Source of the DNA: Phytoseiulus persimilis
Lineage: Eukaryota; Arthropoda; Arachnida; Mesostigmata; Phytoseiidae
NCBI GenBank assembly: GCA_037576195.1
Contig: CM075103.1
Span: 5,828,001 to 5,892,000 of the forward strand
Length of the DNA: 64,000 nt
Reading direction: 5' to 3'
This document shows positions 24,230 through 35,499 of this stretch, one piece after another. How positions within the stretch are numbered: position 1 is the first letter of the stretch; every line of letters begins with the position of its first letter. The translations under genes and the position numbers were made by a program. The notes below the pieces were generated by a model. It made no database searches, was not told the origin of the DNA, and saw nothing but the letters and a program-made list of their open reading frames with translations.

Positions 24230-27140
24230 ATGAATAAGCGCAAGAAGAGATTGTCCTTGGCGCCGGACTCCTTGGACGCCCTCGAAGAAGTGACAGAGGA
24301 ACAGATCGCGAATTCAAAACTTGAAAGAGCTAGAGCGATCCAGCAGCAGAATGATCAGCACAACGCACAGGTGAGCGAGGATACCTTCGTGATTTGACAG
24401 GTTATTCTCATGACTATGCGCGGAATTCGAGGTGATCACGAGATTCTCTCTGATGTTCCGGTGCATTCGTTTCAGCAGACCGAAGCAGCCAATCTTCAAG
24501 GAGAGCAGTTATCTCTTTACATCCAAAACTGTGTCAAGCTCGCGCAAGATAATAAGATTACCATCCGGAACGCCTTCGACTTGCAACTCATAGATTATAT
24601 GATCGCTTTCGCAAAGAAAGCCGACTCTGGTAACATCCCTCGAAAAGCTCACAGAGTGGACCCAGGTGGAACTCAATTCAACAGAACTCCGTTGAACAAT
24701 CTCTGTAAGACTTGTTCTCTTTCCCCGCAGAGAACGATGGAACGAATTTTTCTCTAGCTTCGATGTCGCTCGATGCCTCCGGGAAGATCTACGGATACCG
24801 CGTGGACGCCGTGCATCAGGATGTGGTCAGGCTCATATCCGGCATCGGAGGACAAAAGGGCGGTCAAGCTCTGGAAATTCCTGAGGCTCCTGAGAACCTC
24901 CTCGAGGTTTGTCTCCTTCGTTTATCTTGTGCCGGGACCCCAAGTCTCCACGCGAAAGCTCCGCAAGTGCATCCTGAGGATGGAAAAGGAAATTCAGCTT
25001 CGAAGAGCGTTTTCTAAAAAGTTGATGACTTTGTTACCGTGATCGTTCTCTCTCCCCATTCCAGAACGATACTGAAGCCGCGAAGAAAGTGAGGAAACGT
25101 CGCATCCGTAGCACTTACATCGCCGAAGACAGCGCGAACGAAGGATCACTTGAAATCGATCATGAAATATGCGGCAACGATATCCTCACCACAGTTCATC
25201 ACAATGATGGTACTTGTCCGATACGGTTCATTTCATTCAACATCGAGGGCTCATTCCTGCGGGCATCGACGATGGAAAATAGGGGCCACCTTCGAAACCT
25301 TCCGAACGATACGTCTCCCGTTCGATGTTCCTATGGTCCTGGAAATGTTTTCAGGGAACGCGTTGGGACGGATCATGTCGTACAATCTTATCCCGCTTGA
25401 AAGCGAAGCAATCGACCTGGAAGGCTGTACTTCCTGGATGTCACAAGCACGACTTCAAAAAACTATCACAGAGAAAAAACTCGCATTCGAAGAGGATCTC
25501 CCTCTGATCAATCAACTCCTCGACCTCGACATGAACGCAACCATAGCCATGGATGTCTCGCTCAGTCAGCCCAATCGCCTCAGCCAAGAATCTGACGAAC
25601 ATAACAATTCAATCGTGAGTCATCCGAAGTTGAGGAGACATGTTTCTCCCAACCTTTGGGTCGTCAGTCACACGTGAGCTACCGCCTCTGACTCAATCAT
25701 TTGCAGACTTCGTTCTGGGAGCATTATTGGTGAATCGATCCGAGAATTCATTGCTTGCAGATTTTCGATCCGAATGCGGAACCAATGCCGATCGCGGAAG
25801 ATGCGGGTGGAGAACTGTCAAACGGAGATGGCGGCGGAGGCATAGACGATTTGTCGGCGGTTCATCCTCTTGGCACAGCGAACGATAGTCACTTCACTGT
25901 AGCCGGCGATTTCAGTATGATTTACCAAGACAAATTCAAGTCCTGTGGGCTGAATTTTGCTGGGCCTTCTCAATTCCGCCTGAAGCGCTTCAACATCTGT
26001 GAGTTCCGATCCAGCGAACCAGCCATGCTGGTGCCCGTTCTCCCTTAGAGTTTCTCATATCTAGCAGATCTGTGCCAGGCTCGCATCATGACTTCAATCT
26101 CATTCCAGTGGGCTCCGAGAAGAAGAATGCCGGGCAGAGTCGGAATGCGGCTCGCAAGAAGGACCTGAAATACCTCTCGTTCAAAGACGAAGAAACACTT
26201 CCCTACTTTGAAGAGAAGCCAGCGAATAAAACGAAAGGCAAAAGTGAGATTCCGAATTCCCATCGGGCCAGGTACTCCTGTCGGGATCGCGAGAACTCCT
26301 GTCTGAGGTGTAATAACCACTTGGTTCTCTCTCCTCCTGGCAGCTAACGCACTCTCCTCGATAACGATGGACCGATGGTCCAGCGACACGACGACGTTGA
26401 CTGTCGAATTCACTCCGTCCAGTTTCGTCAGACTCACCCAATTGTTCATGCTACCCAGTATCACGGTCCGACAAAGTAAACAGAAAGCGGCCGGAGATCT
26501 TGGCGATGGTGAGCAAACTTTAGACGATCGCGGTACAACAATTCAAAATCGGTGGATCATGTTAGAGTTTCCGAACCTGATATGATATTTGTCCGCAGAG
26601 CGCCTGATCGAATATCACGACGATGCCGACGACAGACCTCTCAGTCCCTGTGCCGACGATTTGTTCAGCGAGCTAGGACGCGACGGGGATCACGCCGAGC
26701 GCGATTTCAACCTCGACAACATCGAAGCGGTTGAGAATGATTTCGGGGTTCCTCCATCACAGCCGATGGATGAGGCTGGATACGAAAACTTGCTCTCCGC
26801 TCCTGGTATCGTGGCGGAGAAGCTCGCCATCGCGTACACGAAAGCAGCGAAAAAGTTCAATGTCCGTCAGATGAAGGAGAGCTATTGGAAAGTTCTCACA
26901 CACGAAACCAACACCGAGACCATGAAGGGCGACAAACCTTTCACCGAGCTGTACCAAGAAGTGCTCCAGTACCTGTCGCCGACGAATAGGAAAAACATAT
27001 CCATTCCTCTAGCGTTCGTTTCAGCCCTAATGCTCTGCAACGAGAAGCATCTCATACTCACACCAGGGGCAGATGAGACTGAGTTCACCGTGAGCCAAGC
27101 TCCGAGCCCCTACAGAGAAGCCGAAGGAGTGCAGACCTGA
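24230..27140 (+). CDS. NCAPH: Condensin complex subunit 2 (kleisin NCAPH / barren)
   Basis: Kleisin that bridges the SMC2 and SMC4 heads and recruits the HEAT subunits of condensin I for mitotic chromosome compaction. Exons: 24230-24370, 24476-24629, 24731-24906, 25065-25209, 25355-25614, 25761-25998, 26079-26243 (26109 is an alternative acceptor in the same frame), 26344-26508, 26599-27140. Phases agree, giving 661 residues (651 with the later acceptor), somewhat shorter than human (741), mostly at the N-terminus. Conserved blocks are ALEEVTEEQ, LYIQNCVKLAQDNKITIRNA, KIYGYRVDAVHQDVVR, FAGPSQFRLKRF, and a C-terminal winged-helix region (AIAYTKAAKKFNVRQMKESYW, ISIPLAFVSALMLCNEK). The start is the first ATG after a probable 5' UTR acceptor. 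An upstream coding exon cannot be excluded. Confidence 0.92.
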
Positions 27141-27191
27141 TTGGACACCCATCAATCATTTGAATCGCTGTTAGTTCTCACGACTGAAGTA

Positions 27192-27197
27192 AATAAA
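27192..27197 (+). promoter_or_regulatory. Polyadenylation signal of NCAPH
   Basis: AATAAA about 50 bases after the NCAPH stop codon. Confidence 0.6.
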
Positions 27198-28219
27198 TTC
27201 GTTGTTCATCCTCATGCTTTTGCTCACCGATGCGAGTCCAGTATTCACCCACATCTACAGTACTCGGGGCTGTGTGATCTGAGAGGTAGACCAGTACACA
27301 GGAGGTAACTGTCACAAGCGACGAATTGTCACTTCAGGTCACCACGCCACGACCGAAGCAACGAGTTCAAGTTTATCGGGGGGATGCTGCGCCCCGGGGA
27401 TACACTCCGGACCGCCGATCCATCTATTTGGAACAATTTAATGATGTAGGATCAAGCGTTGAATTATTTTTCGTTGGTATCATCTATATGAGCCCCATAC
27501 TCCCACTGAAGTTTCCACCCTTCCGGGTCGGGCGTGATTGCAAGAACAACGAGGAGAAAATGTGCGAATTTCACGCCGGCAAACACGGTACTCGCTGTAT
27601 GGCGTGGGCGATTCGACATATTTCTTTGGTACCATGACGCGGGCAAACGCAATATTCCTCCACGGGAAGTTTTCGCACGTATCGGTGCGATGACGGTGGA
27701 TTCTCTGAGTTCGTACGATTCGGATGCTCAGATTTCATGGTACTCAGTGAATTCAGTGGGATTCCACGTGTGGTTCTCCAGATTTCATGAAAACGTTACA
27801 GTTTCGTCGATCTTCTCCGTGATAGATTGGGAACTAGCTCTTTTCCAATGGTGCCCAGAATTTCTACACTCGGGACTCGGGATCACTCAACTCGCAACTT
27901 TCTAGATTTCTTCCGGCGTCGCTCGTGAGTTTTCCCAGGAGTTTCAGCTCACCTTGTGCGCTTCCATCGAGTCTCGGTTCCGTACCCGAACGAATGGTTC
28001 TCGATGGAGTCTTCGGGAAAGCACTGCGCAAGAGTAGATCACAACTTGGAACAGTATGGTAAGTCAACTTCCAAGTTGCTGAGTGATCCATCACTCTTCG
28101 ATTGATTTGCTGCTCGACTCTGCTCACGGGAACAAAACGGTTTGCCGGAGTTCCTGCGGGACTCATACAGGATAAGCAGGCATGGTGGATCGCTCTGTGG
28201 TCTGGATCATGCTGCCGAG
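27198..28219. other. Intergenic, no supported gene
   Basis: Short overlapping frames only. A minus frame at 27464-27652 has a brief hydrophobic run (FAHFLLVVLAI) but no further support. Confidence 0.5.
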
Positions 28220-29775
28220 ATGTCCTGCACGATATCCGATTGTTTGGATCCTCGGGCTACGTTCCCCATCGCTCCGTTCGATATCACCCGTGTGCTTGCT
28301 TCATTGTCGCTGTTTTCGTCCGGTTCCAACGACGAAGCGCAAGTCTCTAGCTCAAGAATATTCACGTCCTGCGGGTTCAAGGTATTTGCACTCGGTGAAG
28401 CGGACAATACCGGCCCTGTGCCGTGAACCTCTGACGAGGTATGTTGACCCTGCAGGACGTCCGGCTTCCAGGAGCTTTCAGATCGACGTTCTGAATCCTT
28501 CATGAAAGGAGCAGCATCAAACGCTCTGCCACCCGGAGCGTTCTCACGGAGCCAGAAATCGCGACTCCACAATGAAATTGTGAGAGTCGTGATTCTTCTT
28601 GCCATTGTACTCGTATTCTCGACAGTCTTCTCCACGGGTGAGTCTCTCTGGAACGGAGAGAACAGCGATATTCGAATTCGACGCATTTATCGCCTTCATG
28701 CCTCCAATGGGGCCGTTGAGCATATTTTCCCGTATGCTTCCCAGCAGGGGGGAGTCCCGGGGTACTTTCAGCAAGTTCCGTTCAAGGAAGCAGGAACGCT
28801 CACCGATCCATTGGAGCTTCCCAACAGATCTGCCCAATGATTTGCTCATCCAATGTCCCTTCAGTCTGATCAATCGGTCGGCCTCTCTGCTCCATTGAAA
28901 GGAACTTGTTGAGATTCTATCGAGAACAGCTCGCGCTGCAACCAACGTGAAAGCGGAGGTTTTTGGACCTCTGTAAAAAACGGGACCGGTGACGATACGT
29001 TGCGCCGAGTCAATTTATGCAGACCTTCATTGGCATTGCTTTTCTTTGAATTAACTCCTTGAGTTCTCCGAGACCTGACCCTAATCCTTGTTCCATTTCC
29101 GCTTAGCCTACTACCTGTTTTCCGGAAGAGGTGAGCGCTTCAGAACGATTTCTTCTCCGCCGTTTCGCTGGTCTACTCGTGAGACCTTTAATTTGATTCG
29201 CTCGCCAGTCGCGGTCAAGGCAAGACCCAGACGATATCCGAGGCATCGGGGGAGTCTTATTTTTATTACGAGTCGAGGGTATCTGCGAGAGCAGGCTACC
29301 AAAGGCGTTCTCGGAATGACCTGATGAATTTCGCGTTCCGGCGCTCTCGGACGTTGAATTGAATTCGTAGGCCCGCTCAAAAGAGGAAACCACAATCAGC
29401 TCCTCAAGTATTTACAGTATTCTTTAGCGGTGGCGCGCCACGGCGCGATGAGCCTGCGTTCGGTTTCCACCAACGCTACACTCTTCCGACAGCCGTGCAT
29501 CATTTTCTGAAGAACTCTGAATTCCTGTTCCAATTTAATGACATCGCGCAGGCGAGAAGCCGGCAAGGTGCTTCCTCCCCGTGAATCGCGGGGGCGAACC
29601 TGGATATTACATGCGAGTGTTCTACGAAACCGCAACGAATCAGTGCAAGATATTCCGCTTCGCCGGACCCATTGATGACCGAGAGCTCAGGACGCAGAAT
29701 AATTTCGCAACTCTTGAGGAATGCACGGAAGTGTGCGGAGACAAACGAGGAAAAACAAAGGGCTCGACGGGTTGA
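28220..29775 (+). CDS. Predicted type II membrane protein with one unusual Kunitz domain
   Basis: Exons 28220-28381, 28472-28637 and 29552-29775 join in phase (0, then 1) to give 183 residues. Order: a Ser-rich N-terminal region of about 87 residues, a basic stretch, one hydrophobic segment (VVILLAIVLVFSTVF, residues about 88-102), then a Kunitz/BPTI domain to the C-terminus. No cleavable signal is seen, so it is probably an N-in, C-out anchor. Kunitz hallmarks present: the first Cys followed by FLP, the VFY core, Cys then FRF, NNF, and the final C-x3-C. Cys14 and Cys38 (BPTI numbering) are replaced by Glu and Pro, P1 is Pro, and the loop before NNF is about five residues longer. Two disulfides are therefore left, and serine-protease inhibition looks unlikely. 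Intron 2 is 914 bases. The start Met and the small first exon are the least certain parts; the Kunitz exon is firm. Confidence 0.65.
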
Positions 29776-32231
29776 ATCAAGGGGCCTCCCGGAGAAAGGC
29801 GAGAGAGTCCTCCGTCCGCATCGGAAGCTTGCTTGATTGGGACGAGTAGAGCCGCTTCATCCACAAAAACCTCATTTATTCAGAGCATGGAAGTTGTCTT
29901 TTCACATGGTCTCGAAAGGGAGCCGAGTACAGTTGTAGAAGCGAGCGGATCGTACCACAATTGGTCAAACTACGTGGCGCCATTTATTATCATTGTTTAT
30001 ATATCGCCGGGGCGCACCTCCGGCTGCTCTCTTTCTTTGCACCGCATCCTCTCGTTCGTGACGTGCACCATGCCGCCTCCAGTCATGTGCGGAATCCACT
30101 GTTCGCTAACATCGCTGTGGCTGGCCAGACACTACAACAGTGCATCCAATTCTCGCTTGCTGGTTTGTGTCGCTCGTTTCCTGCCACTCACCAACGAGGG
30201 GGAGTTCGCTTTCCTCTGTCTAGAAATGCGCCAGTAGTTGATGATCTCGCGAGATTCTCGCACAGAATAGGACTGAATTCGTTGAACGCTAGAACATCCG
30301 GAAGCCGCCCATGCGGGCTGTTGCGATCAACGCTTCCCTTACTTCCCCATCTGTCTAACGTGACACGGCCAGATAATATTCAACTGAGTGGAGTCGTCGT
30401 CAGCCAAGATTTCCCCTCTCGGGAAAGGCCAAGGCTTCCCGGGGGGTGCGAGCGGCTGCTGTTGAACATGATAACGTCGATGAGGCATATAGTGTCGAAG
30501 CCGTCATTTTCATTCGCCAGGCTCACAGGGAGATCGACTATCAGCATAAGGAACACAAACGCGATGATGCATCTTTTTAAGTAAACTCATTACATCCATT
30601 GTTCTTTGTCAGGTCTTGTCTTAGCTGACAACATCGTCGTCTTGCAGCGTGCCATTCAGGAGCGTCCTATCCCCGGCACTCGAATCCTTATTACTCTCTC
30701 TCACCGACAAATCCTCACGGTTAAGAGTAGTGATTCTCGAAGGGGGTGCAAGTGAAATTTCCGGGGGTCGTTGGGTATCTGGGTTCGTGTCTCAGTTCTT
30801 CCTCAGGTCTTTGTGAGGACGTAGAATGTTCATAGAACGAAACGCGAAGAACAGACTCTCAGAATCTGGAGAAACAGGTCATCGTACATTTTTACCCCTT
30901 CAAACTAAGAAGATCACACAGTGAGAGTGTCACAGGAATAGCGATCGCTGCGGGAAATCGTCATCTGTCCTGGGATCTTTACTCTCTGAGCTGGAAAGAA
31001 TCTCCGGTTACAATCTTCTACTGAACTCGATTCCTCGCGCTTCTTCAACGTAAAGGTCTCGACCTCACTGTTGAGACCCCTCCGAGCTGCCGGAAAAGGT
31101 CTCTTCAAAAGTATCGACCGTACTACAGCGCAGAGGCTTCTGTGTTCTTCTGTGGCTCAATGAGCGGCGGAACGGCGGAAGACAACTTTTTTCGCCTCGT
31201 CGTACTTGGTGCGACCTCCTTACCATGAGGGAGAATCGGTTGAAAAACTTCGCGCGAGGTGTTTTTAGGCTGAAGCTGTCGAACATTCCGCGACGGTTCC
31301 GAGATCTGTGCAGCCAGTCACGAGAGCAAAGTTATCTTTGATGATGGTTTTGTTGATTCTGGTCATATTCCAATTCAATTCTTTGCTCAAACCGCTATAT
31401 TCAATAAACGAGCTCCATCGGGAGATGAATCACGTATGCTATATTGAGAATCCATAACTGAATGCGGGGAGGCAGGTATCCCCCTCGTGCGCGAGGGGAC
31501 GCACGGCGGAAGAAAGGTTGAGAATCCCTTCTCTTGAGTCTGCAGTCACGACTCACGACGTCACGACGGATCCCTGGGAGAAGCATAGAAACTGACTGGG
31601 AGAGATATTCACTCCACTGACGCAACAAGGGTGGAACCCATACGAATATACGGAGTCGTTCTCGTGCAGTGAAGTACAGCGCAGTGTTCAGTGTATTTCC
31701 GCGAATCTCAGGCCTCAGATGTGACGTGCGAAATACAAATATGGCCTGAGAATCATGGAAACCCACGAGTAAAAACTCGCGGGGATCTACCAGGCCCTCC
31801 GGTGTGTGGCCGGATTTCCCGGGGAGCGCGCGCAGCAGAGCAGGCGATGGCATGGTTAACGATTCTCAACCAGTAAATTAACGAAAGAGTATCAAGATGA
31901 GAATATTGAGAACGTTACTTCACTGTGATCGACGACTTTCGGACTCCCAGTAGAAATATTGAAAACTGCAAGCGAGATTGGAGACTGAAACTCTTGGGTA
32001 ACGTCACCCTCGAAGGGAAGATGGTATTGGGTGAGTTGAACTTCCGAACTTCTATCGGCGCGCGAGCCGCTAAGCACAAGAACTTCAACGCATGAGGATT
32101 TGGCGTTGAAAGAGAGTGATGAGGATTCGGGTAACTGGTACCCGACCTTCAGGAGTTTCATGACAATCATCGAGACGCGTTTCGCTGTTCCGTTGGCTGT
32201 GTTCGGCTCGCTCTTTTCAGAGTTTGGTTGG
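29776..32231. other. Intergenic, no supported gene
   Basis: A 207-codon plus frame (29961-30584) is open, but its composition looks random and no motif or splice support exists. Other frames are shorter. Confidence 0.5.
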
Positions 32232-32699
32232 TTAGTCAGAAACGGAATTTCTCCCGTACAGCCTCGTCTCCCATCTCTGCCAGGTTCTATCTTCGCCAAT
32301 CATGCCTTCCATCCGTGGCACATACTGTTCGAGGCTCATTGAGGTAATCCCAAGTTCAAGCACGAGCATGCTTCTTGGACTCCATTGAGTTTGTGACTTT
32401 ACTTTCGGAGGTCTACGAAGGCGATCCCGAGGTCGATCTGGCCTTACTTTGGGGTCCACAGCAGCGATTCTGGGATCGACCTCAGAATATCCATTGACCT
32501 CGAGGAGTATGGTCGGATCGAGCCCGGGATCGCCCCTGTAGACTCCGAATAGTTCGGTCAGATCGATAACAGAATCAACTCCATCAGAAGCGTGCCTGGC
32601 AGTCGGATTGCAGAGAGGGCACGTGCCCCGGGCACAAATATGATGGGATGCAAAACTGAGGGGTGTGAGACCCAACTTGATAAAATGAGCCAAACTCAT
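32232..32699 (-). CDS. Hypothetical 155-codon ORF
   Basis: ATG to stop without interruption. It contains a CARGTCPLC Cys pair and a Pro/Asp/Arg-rich middle (DPKVRPDRPRDRLRRPP), which looks more protein-like than the surrounding frames. No domain, signal or membrane segment is recognised, and no splice partners were found. It may be chance. Confidence 0.25.
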   Translation of the reverse strand: MSLAHFIKLGLTPLSFASHHICARGTCPLCNPTARHASDGVDSVIDLTELFGVYRGDPGLDPTILLEVNGYSEVDPRIAAVDPKVRPDRPRDRLRRPPKVKSQTQWSPRSMLVLELGITSMSLEQYVPRMEGMIGEDRTWQRWETRLYGRNSVSD

Positions 32700-33072
32700 C
32701 TCGCAAACTAAGAAACGCCCCCGAGATCTAACGAACGCGAAACAGGAGATGAAGTACCGTCGATATTCGAGTCATCACCGGACATTCATTCCGTCTCGGC
32801 AACGAACTCTCACGCCAGAGGAGTCGGGGTGAGTTGAGGGGTTCAGTGAATCTCCTCAAGCCGGAAACTGAACAACGACTCAGAGAGCTCTGTTTTCGGC
32901 TGAACCTCTCAGCCAGCCCTCAGAAGTGTCCCGGAATCACCTTTCGGTATTGCTTCAGTAACACTCCCTATCGCCTCGCAAATCCCATTGCGGGCGGTGG
33001 GCTTGGGTCTTAAGATGGTTCAGATTCAATTCTGATATAAATTAAATCCTCTTTTCACCACAAATTTTGTTG

Positions 33073-33157
33073 TCCCGGCCGGGGATCGAACCCGCGATTG
33101 CTAGCTTGGCGTGGCACCCAAGGCGTTGGTTTATGCCACACGGCCAACGAGCCGGAT
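33073..33157 (-). repeat. tRNA-like Pol III element (SINE head or tRNA relic)
   Basis: The minus strand carries an A-box-like TGGCCGTGTGGCA (33134-33146) and a B box GGTTCGATCCC (33082-33092) about 42 bases apart, the spacing of a tRNA promoter. The acceptor stem does not pair well, so it is not an intact tRNA gene. The A/B spacing and the AGCTAGCAAT motif before the B box resemble the element at 53.8 kb. Confidence 0.5.
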
Positions 33158-35499
33158 TACGACTCAGAGAGCTGGGGGCGCAGAATAAAACTTCCAGTTC
33201 GATCCATCAAAGGGGTTTCGAGATGAGATGAATGACTCTAAAATGTTGGTGCGTGCCAGCGAGCATGCGCGAGTGGCGATCGCGGTGAAGCTCCCGCACC
33301 GCCCGTTGCTATCGTCTTTCTGTTCCCTCCACCTCGGGTAATGATCTGCGATCTTCGAGGTGATTGATGCCCAAATATGGTCGAAAACCAGAGGAAGCGA
33401 CGAGAGCGGAAGCGCGCTGGAAATCCCTGCTTCGATGTTTCGAGGTCGCGGATGGTGGAGGTCTAAGCGCGACTCCAATGACGATGATTCGCCGTTTGGA
33501 AAGCAGCTGAGAAGAGACTCTCGCGATTGCACGATCTTGATGAATGAACCAGTTTTTCGGAGCCAGTTCGACTCCTGGACCAGACTCACGTTCTTTGACA
33601 ATTCTTGGTTCTTAATTCCGCTCCGAATATCAACATATTCGATTTCTTCTTGTGCGACGAAAACGGCTCAGGATATAATCTGCAGCGTGCCCGACTCATG
33701 GAAGCAGCGAAATCGCTGAACGCTTGAATATCGACTGCTCATCGGGAACTTAGTCTCGATAGTTCCCTCCGGGGACTTTCCTTCCTACAAGGACTAACCA
33801 CAAGGAGACATGGGAGTATGCGGAATCCATTAGTTCGCTGGCATCGCCCTTCAAGCATCGCGCAAACTACGCTCTGCAATCTCACAAACCCACCGGGGGA
33901 TTTGAAGTGATCAGACAGACAGTGCAAGACTCGACGCGTCTCGCTCGGACTCGAGGTCGAAAATGTGGCAGACTTACCGATTGGACGGATCAAATCGAAA
34001 ATATCATCTTTCTGAGAACGCATTTTTCAGATGCGTTCCGGAGGACTCATGATTTCCGTCCATCAATATTCTCACATATTCAGGGCCCTCGATCCTTCCT
34101 TGGGCTTCAATTCCTGTGACTCGCAGATATCAAAACACAAACTTCTCTTTCCATACAGGCTGGTATTTTTCGTCGGGAGCCCGACTCCGTTTTGCCCATA
34201 ACTTTGTCAATTCTTGGAATTTTCCGAAGAGTCAGAAAGTGAACGGTATGAGAAATCGAGGCGGTCATTTGAACGTATCATTGGAGTGGCTTCCTAAGTT
34301 CATCACATTTTGTTCCACTCCCTGATCCAGGATGTCTTTCAGTTAGTGCTCTTCTACATGCTACAACCGCTCGCCGTCTTTCTCACTCTCGTCCTCCCAA
34401 TCTCTCTTTTCGAATGGACCATCGAGCCATTGAGCCTCCGCTTAGAAGATTTTGCGCGCGTATCACGTTTAAGTGATTAAGATTGTTTGGGAAATGATCC
34501 ATTTCCTTTTCTCGAGGTCCCCCCAAAGGTTGCCGGGGAAACGTCAATATTTATCGGATCGGGGTGGCCTCCAACGGGCAGAAGAGAGCCGGTGGTTCGT
34601 CAGGGAGCCGATTGGAGCTATCTCATTTTCTTGAGAAGTGTTACCCCAAGCAGGGTGACTGACGTCTCACGGAAACGAGTTTTCGGAAGTTTGGGTCGCC
34701 GCTAACACTAGAGATCCGGATAGCAGACATCGACGCACGGCACTTTATCGATTTCAGAGCCGACCTGGGCCGCTGCTCGAAAGGATTTCGCCGAGTATTT
34801 CGCGAATTCCAGAAAATACGGGGTTGCCCTCTGGCTTGGAGTCAGCCTCGATGGACTCATGTGTTGCTCTGAGAGTTGGAAAGGGTTTTAGAGACTGTTC
34901 GTGGAGATTTCAAGAGCTCTCGACCCCAACTGGCATGTTTCCAGAGGAAGCGTACAGAGTGCGTCTCTGAATTCCCGGAAGATGTTATCATTAATCATAT
35001 GACCCGTTGATCCTAGCATCGTTGATTCATCCATTCATCATACTGTCGGGGATCGCTGAGCGAATCGACAGATAACTATGGGAAACACGGGGTTCGATGA
35101 TCATGGCTCGAGCAATGTAGAGTAGGTATAGAGGAAGACACACTCCGAAGATTGACCAGCGTACGGACAATTTGAACGATCTCCGTGCGAGCAACCGAAT
35201 TTCGATAACTGAGACGGAGAATCGTGGTTCATTCCTTCCTCGAGCTTCAGAAACACTCCGATCACCAGAATGGAGGGTCGGAAATGGCTGGAAGTCGGAA
35301 TAAAAGGTTCCCTTGTGATAATTCACTCGAGTTTATTTGAGGAGGCCATGAGGATGCCAGTGGTTTACGAGAATAAACTGAAATTCTATCCAAAGTTCAC
35401 ACATATGTACAGGAGTTTCGCATCGGGGCTGGGAGGCCATACCCGTGAAACGCTCGTCTTCGAAAAAGTACATGCTCTAATCGATGCTACCCATGGGAC
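33158..35499. other. Intergenic, no supported gene
   Basis: Opposed 119- and 145-codon frames at 33.2-33.7 kb overlap one another and lack domains. Nothing else stands out. A minus-strand AATAAA (35332-35337) could serve the protease gene that ends at 35500. Confidence 0.5.

Noticed and set aside
28207-28686. 159-codon minus frame that looks protein-like
   Set aside because: Antisense to exons 1-2 of the Kunitz gene, which join in phase to a firm domain; no independent support. If the Kunitz exon 1 model is wrong, this should be looked at again.
29961-30584. 207-codon plus frame
   Set aside because: Long, but with random-looking composition, no motif, no promoter and no splice context.
33073-33157. 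Intact tRNA gene
   Set aside because: A and B boxes are present but the acceptor and T stems do not pair properly, so it is listed only as tRNA-like.
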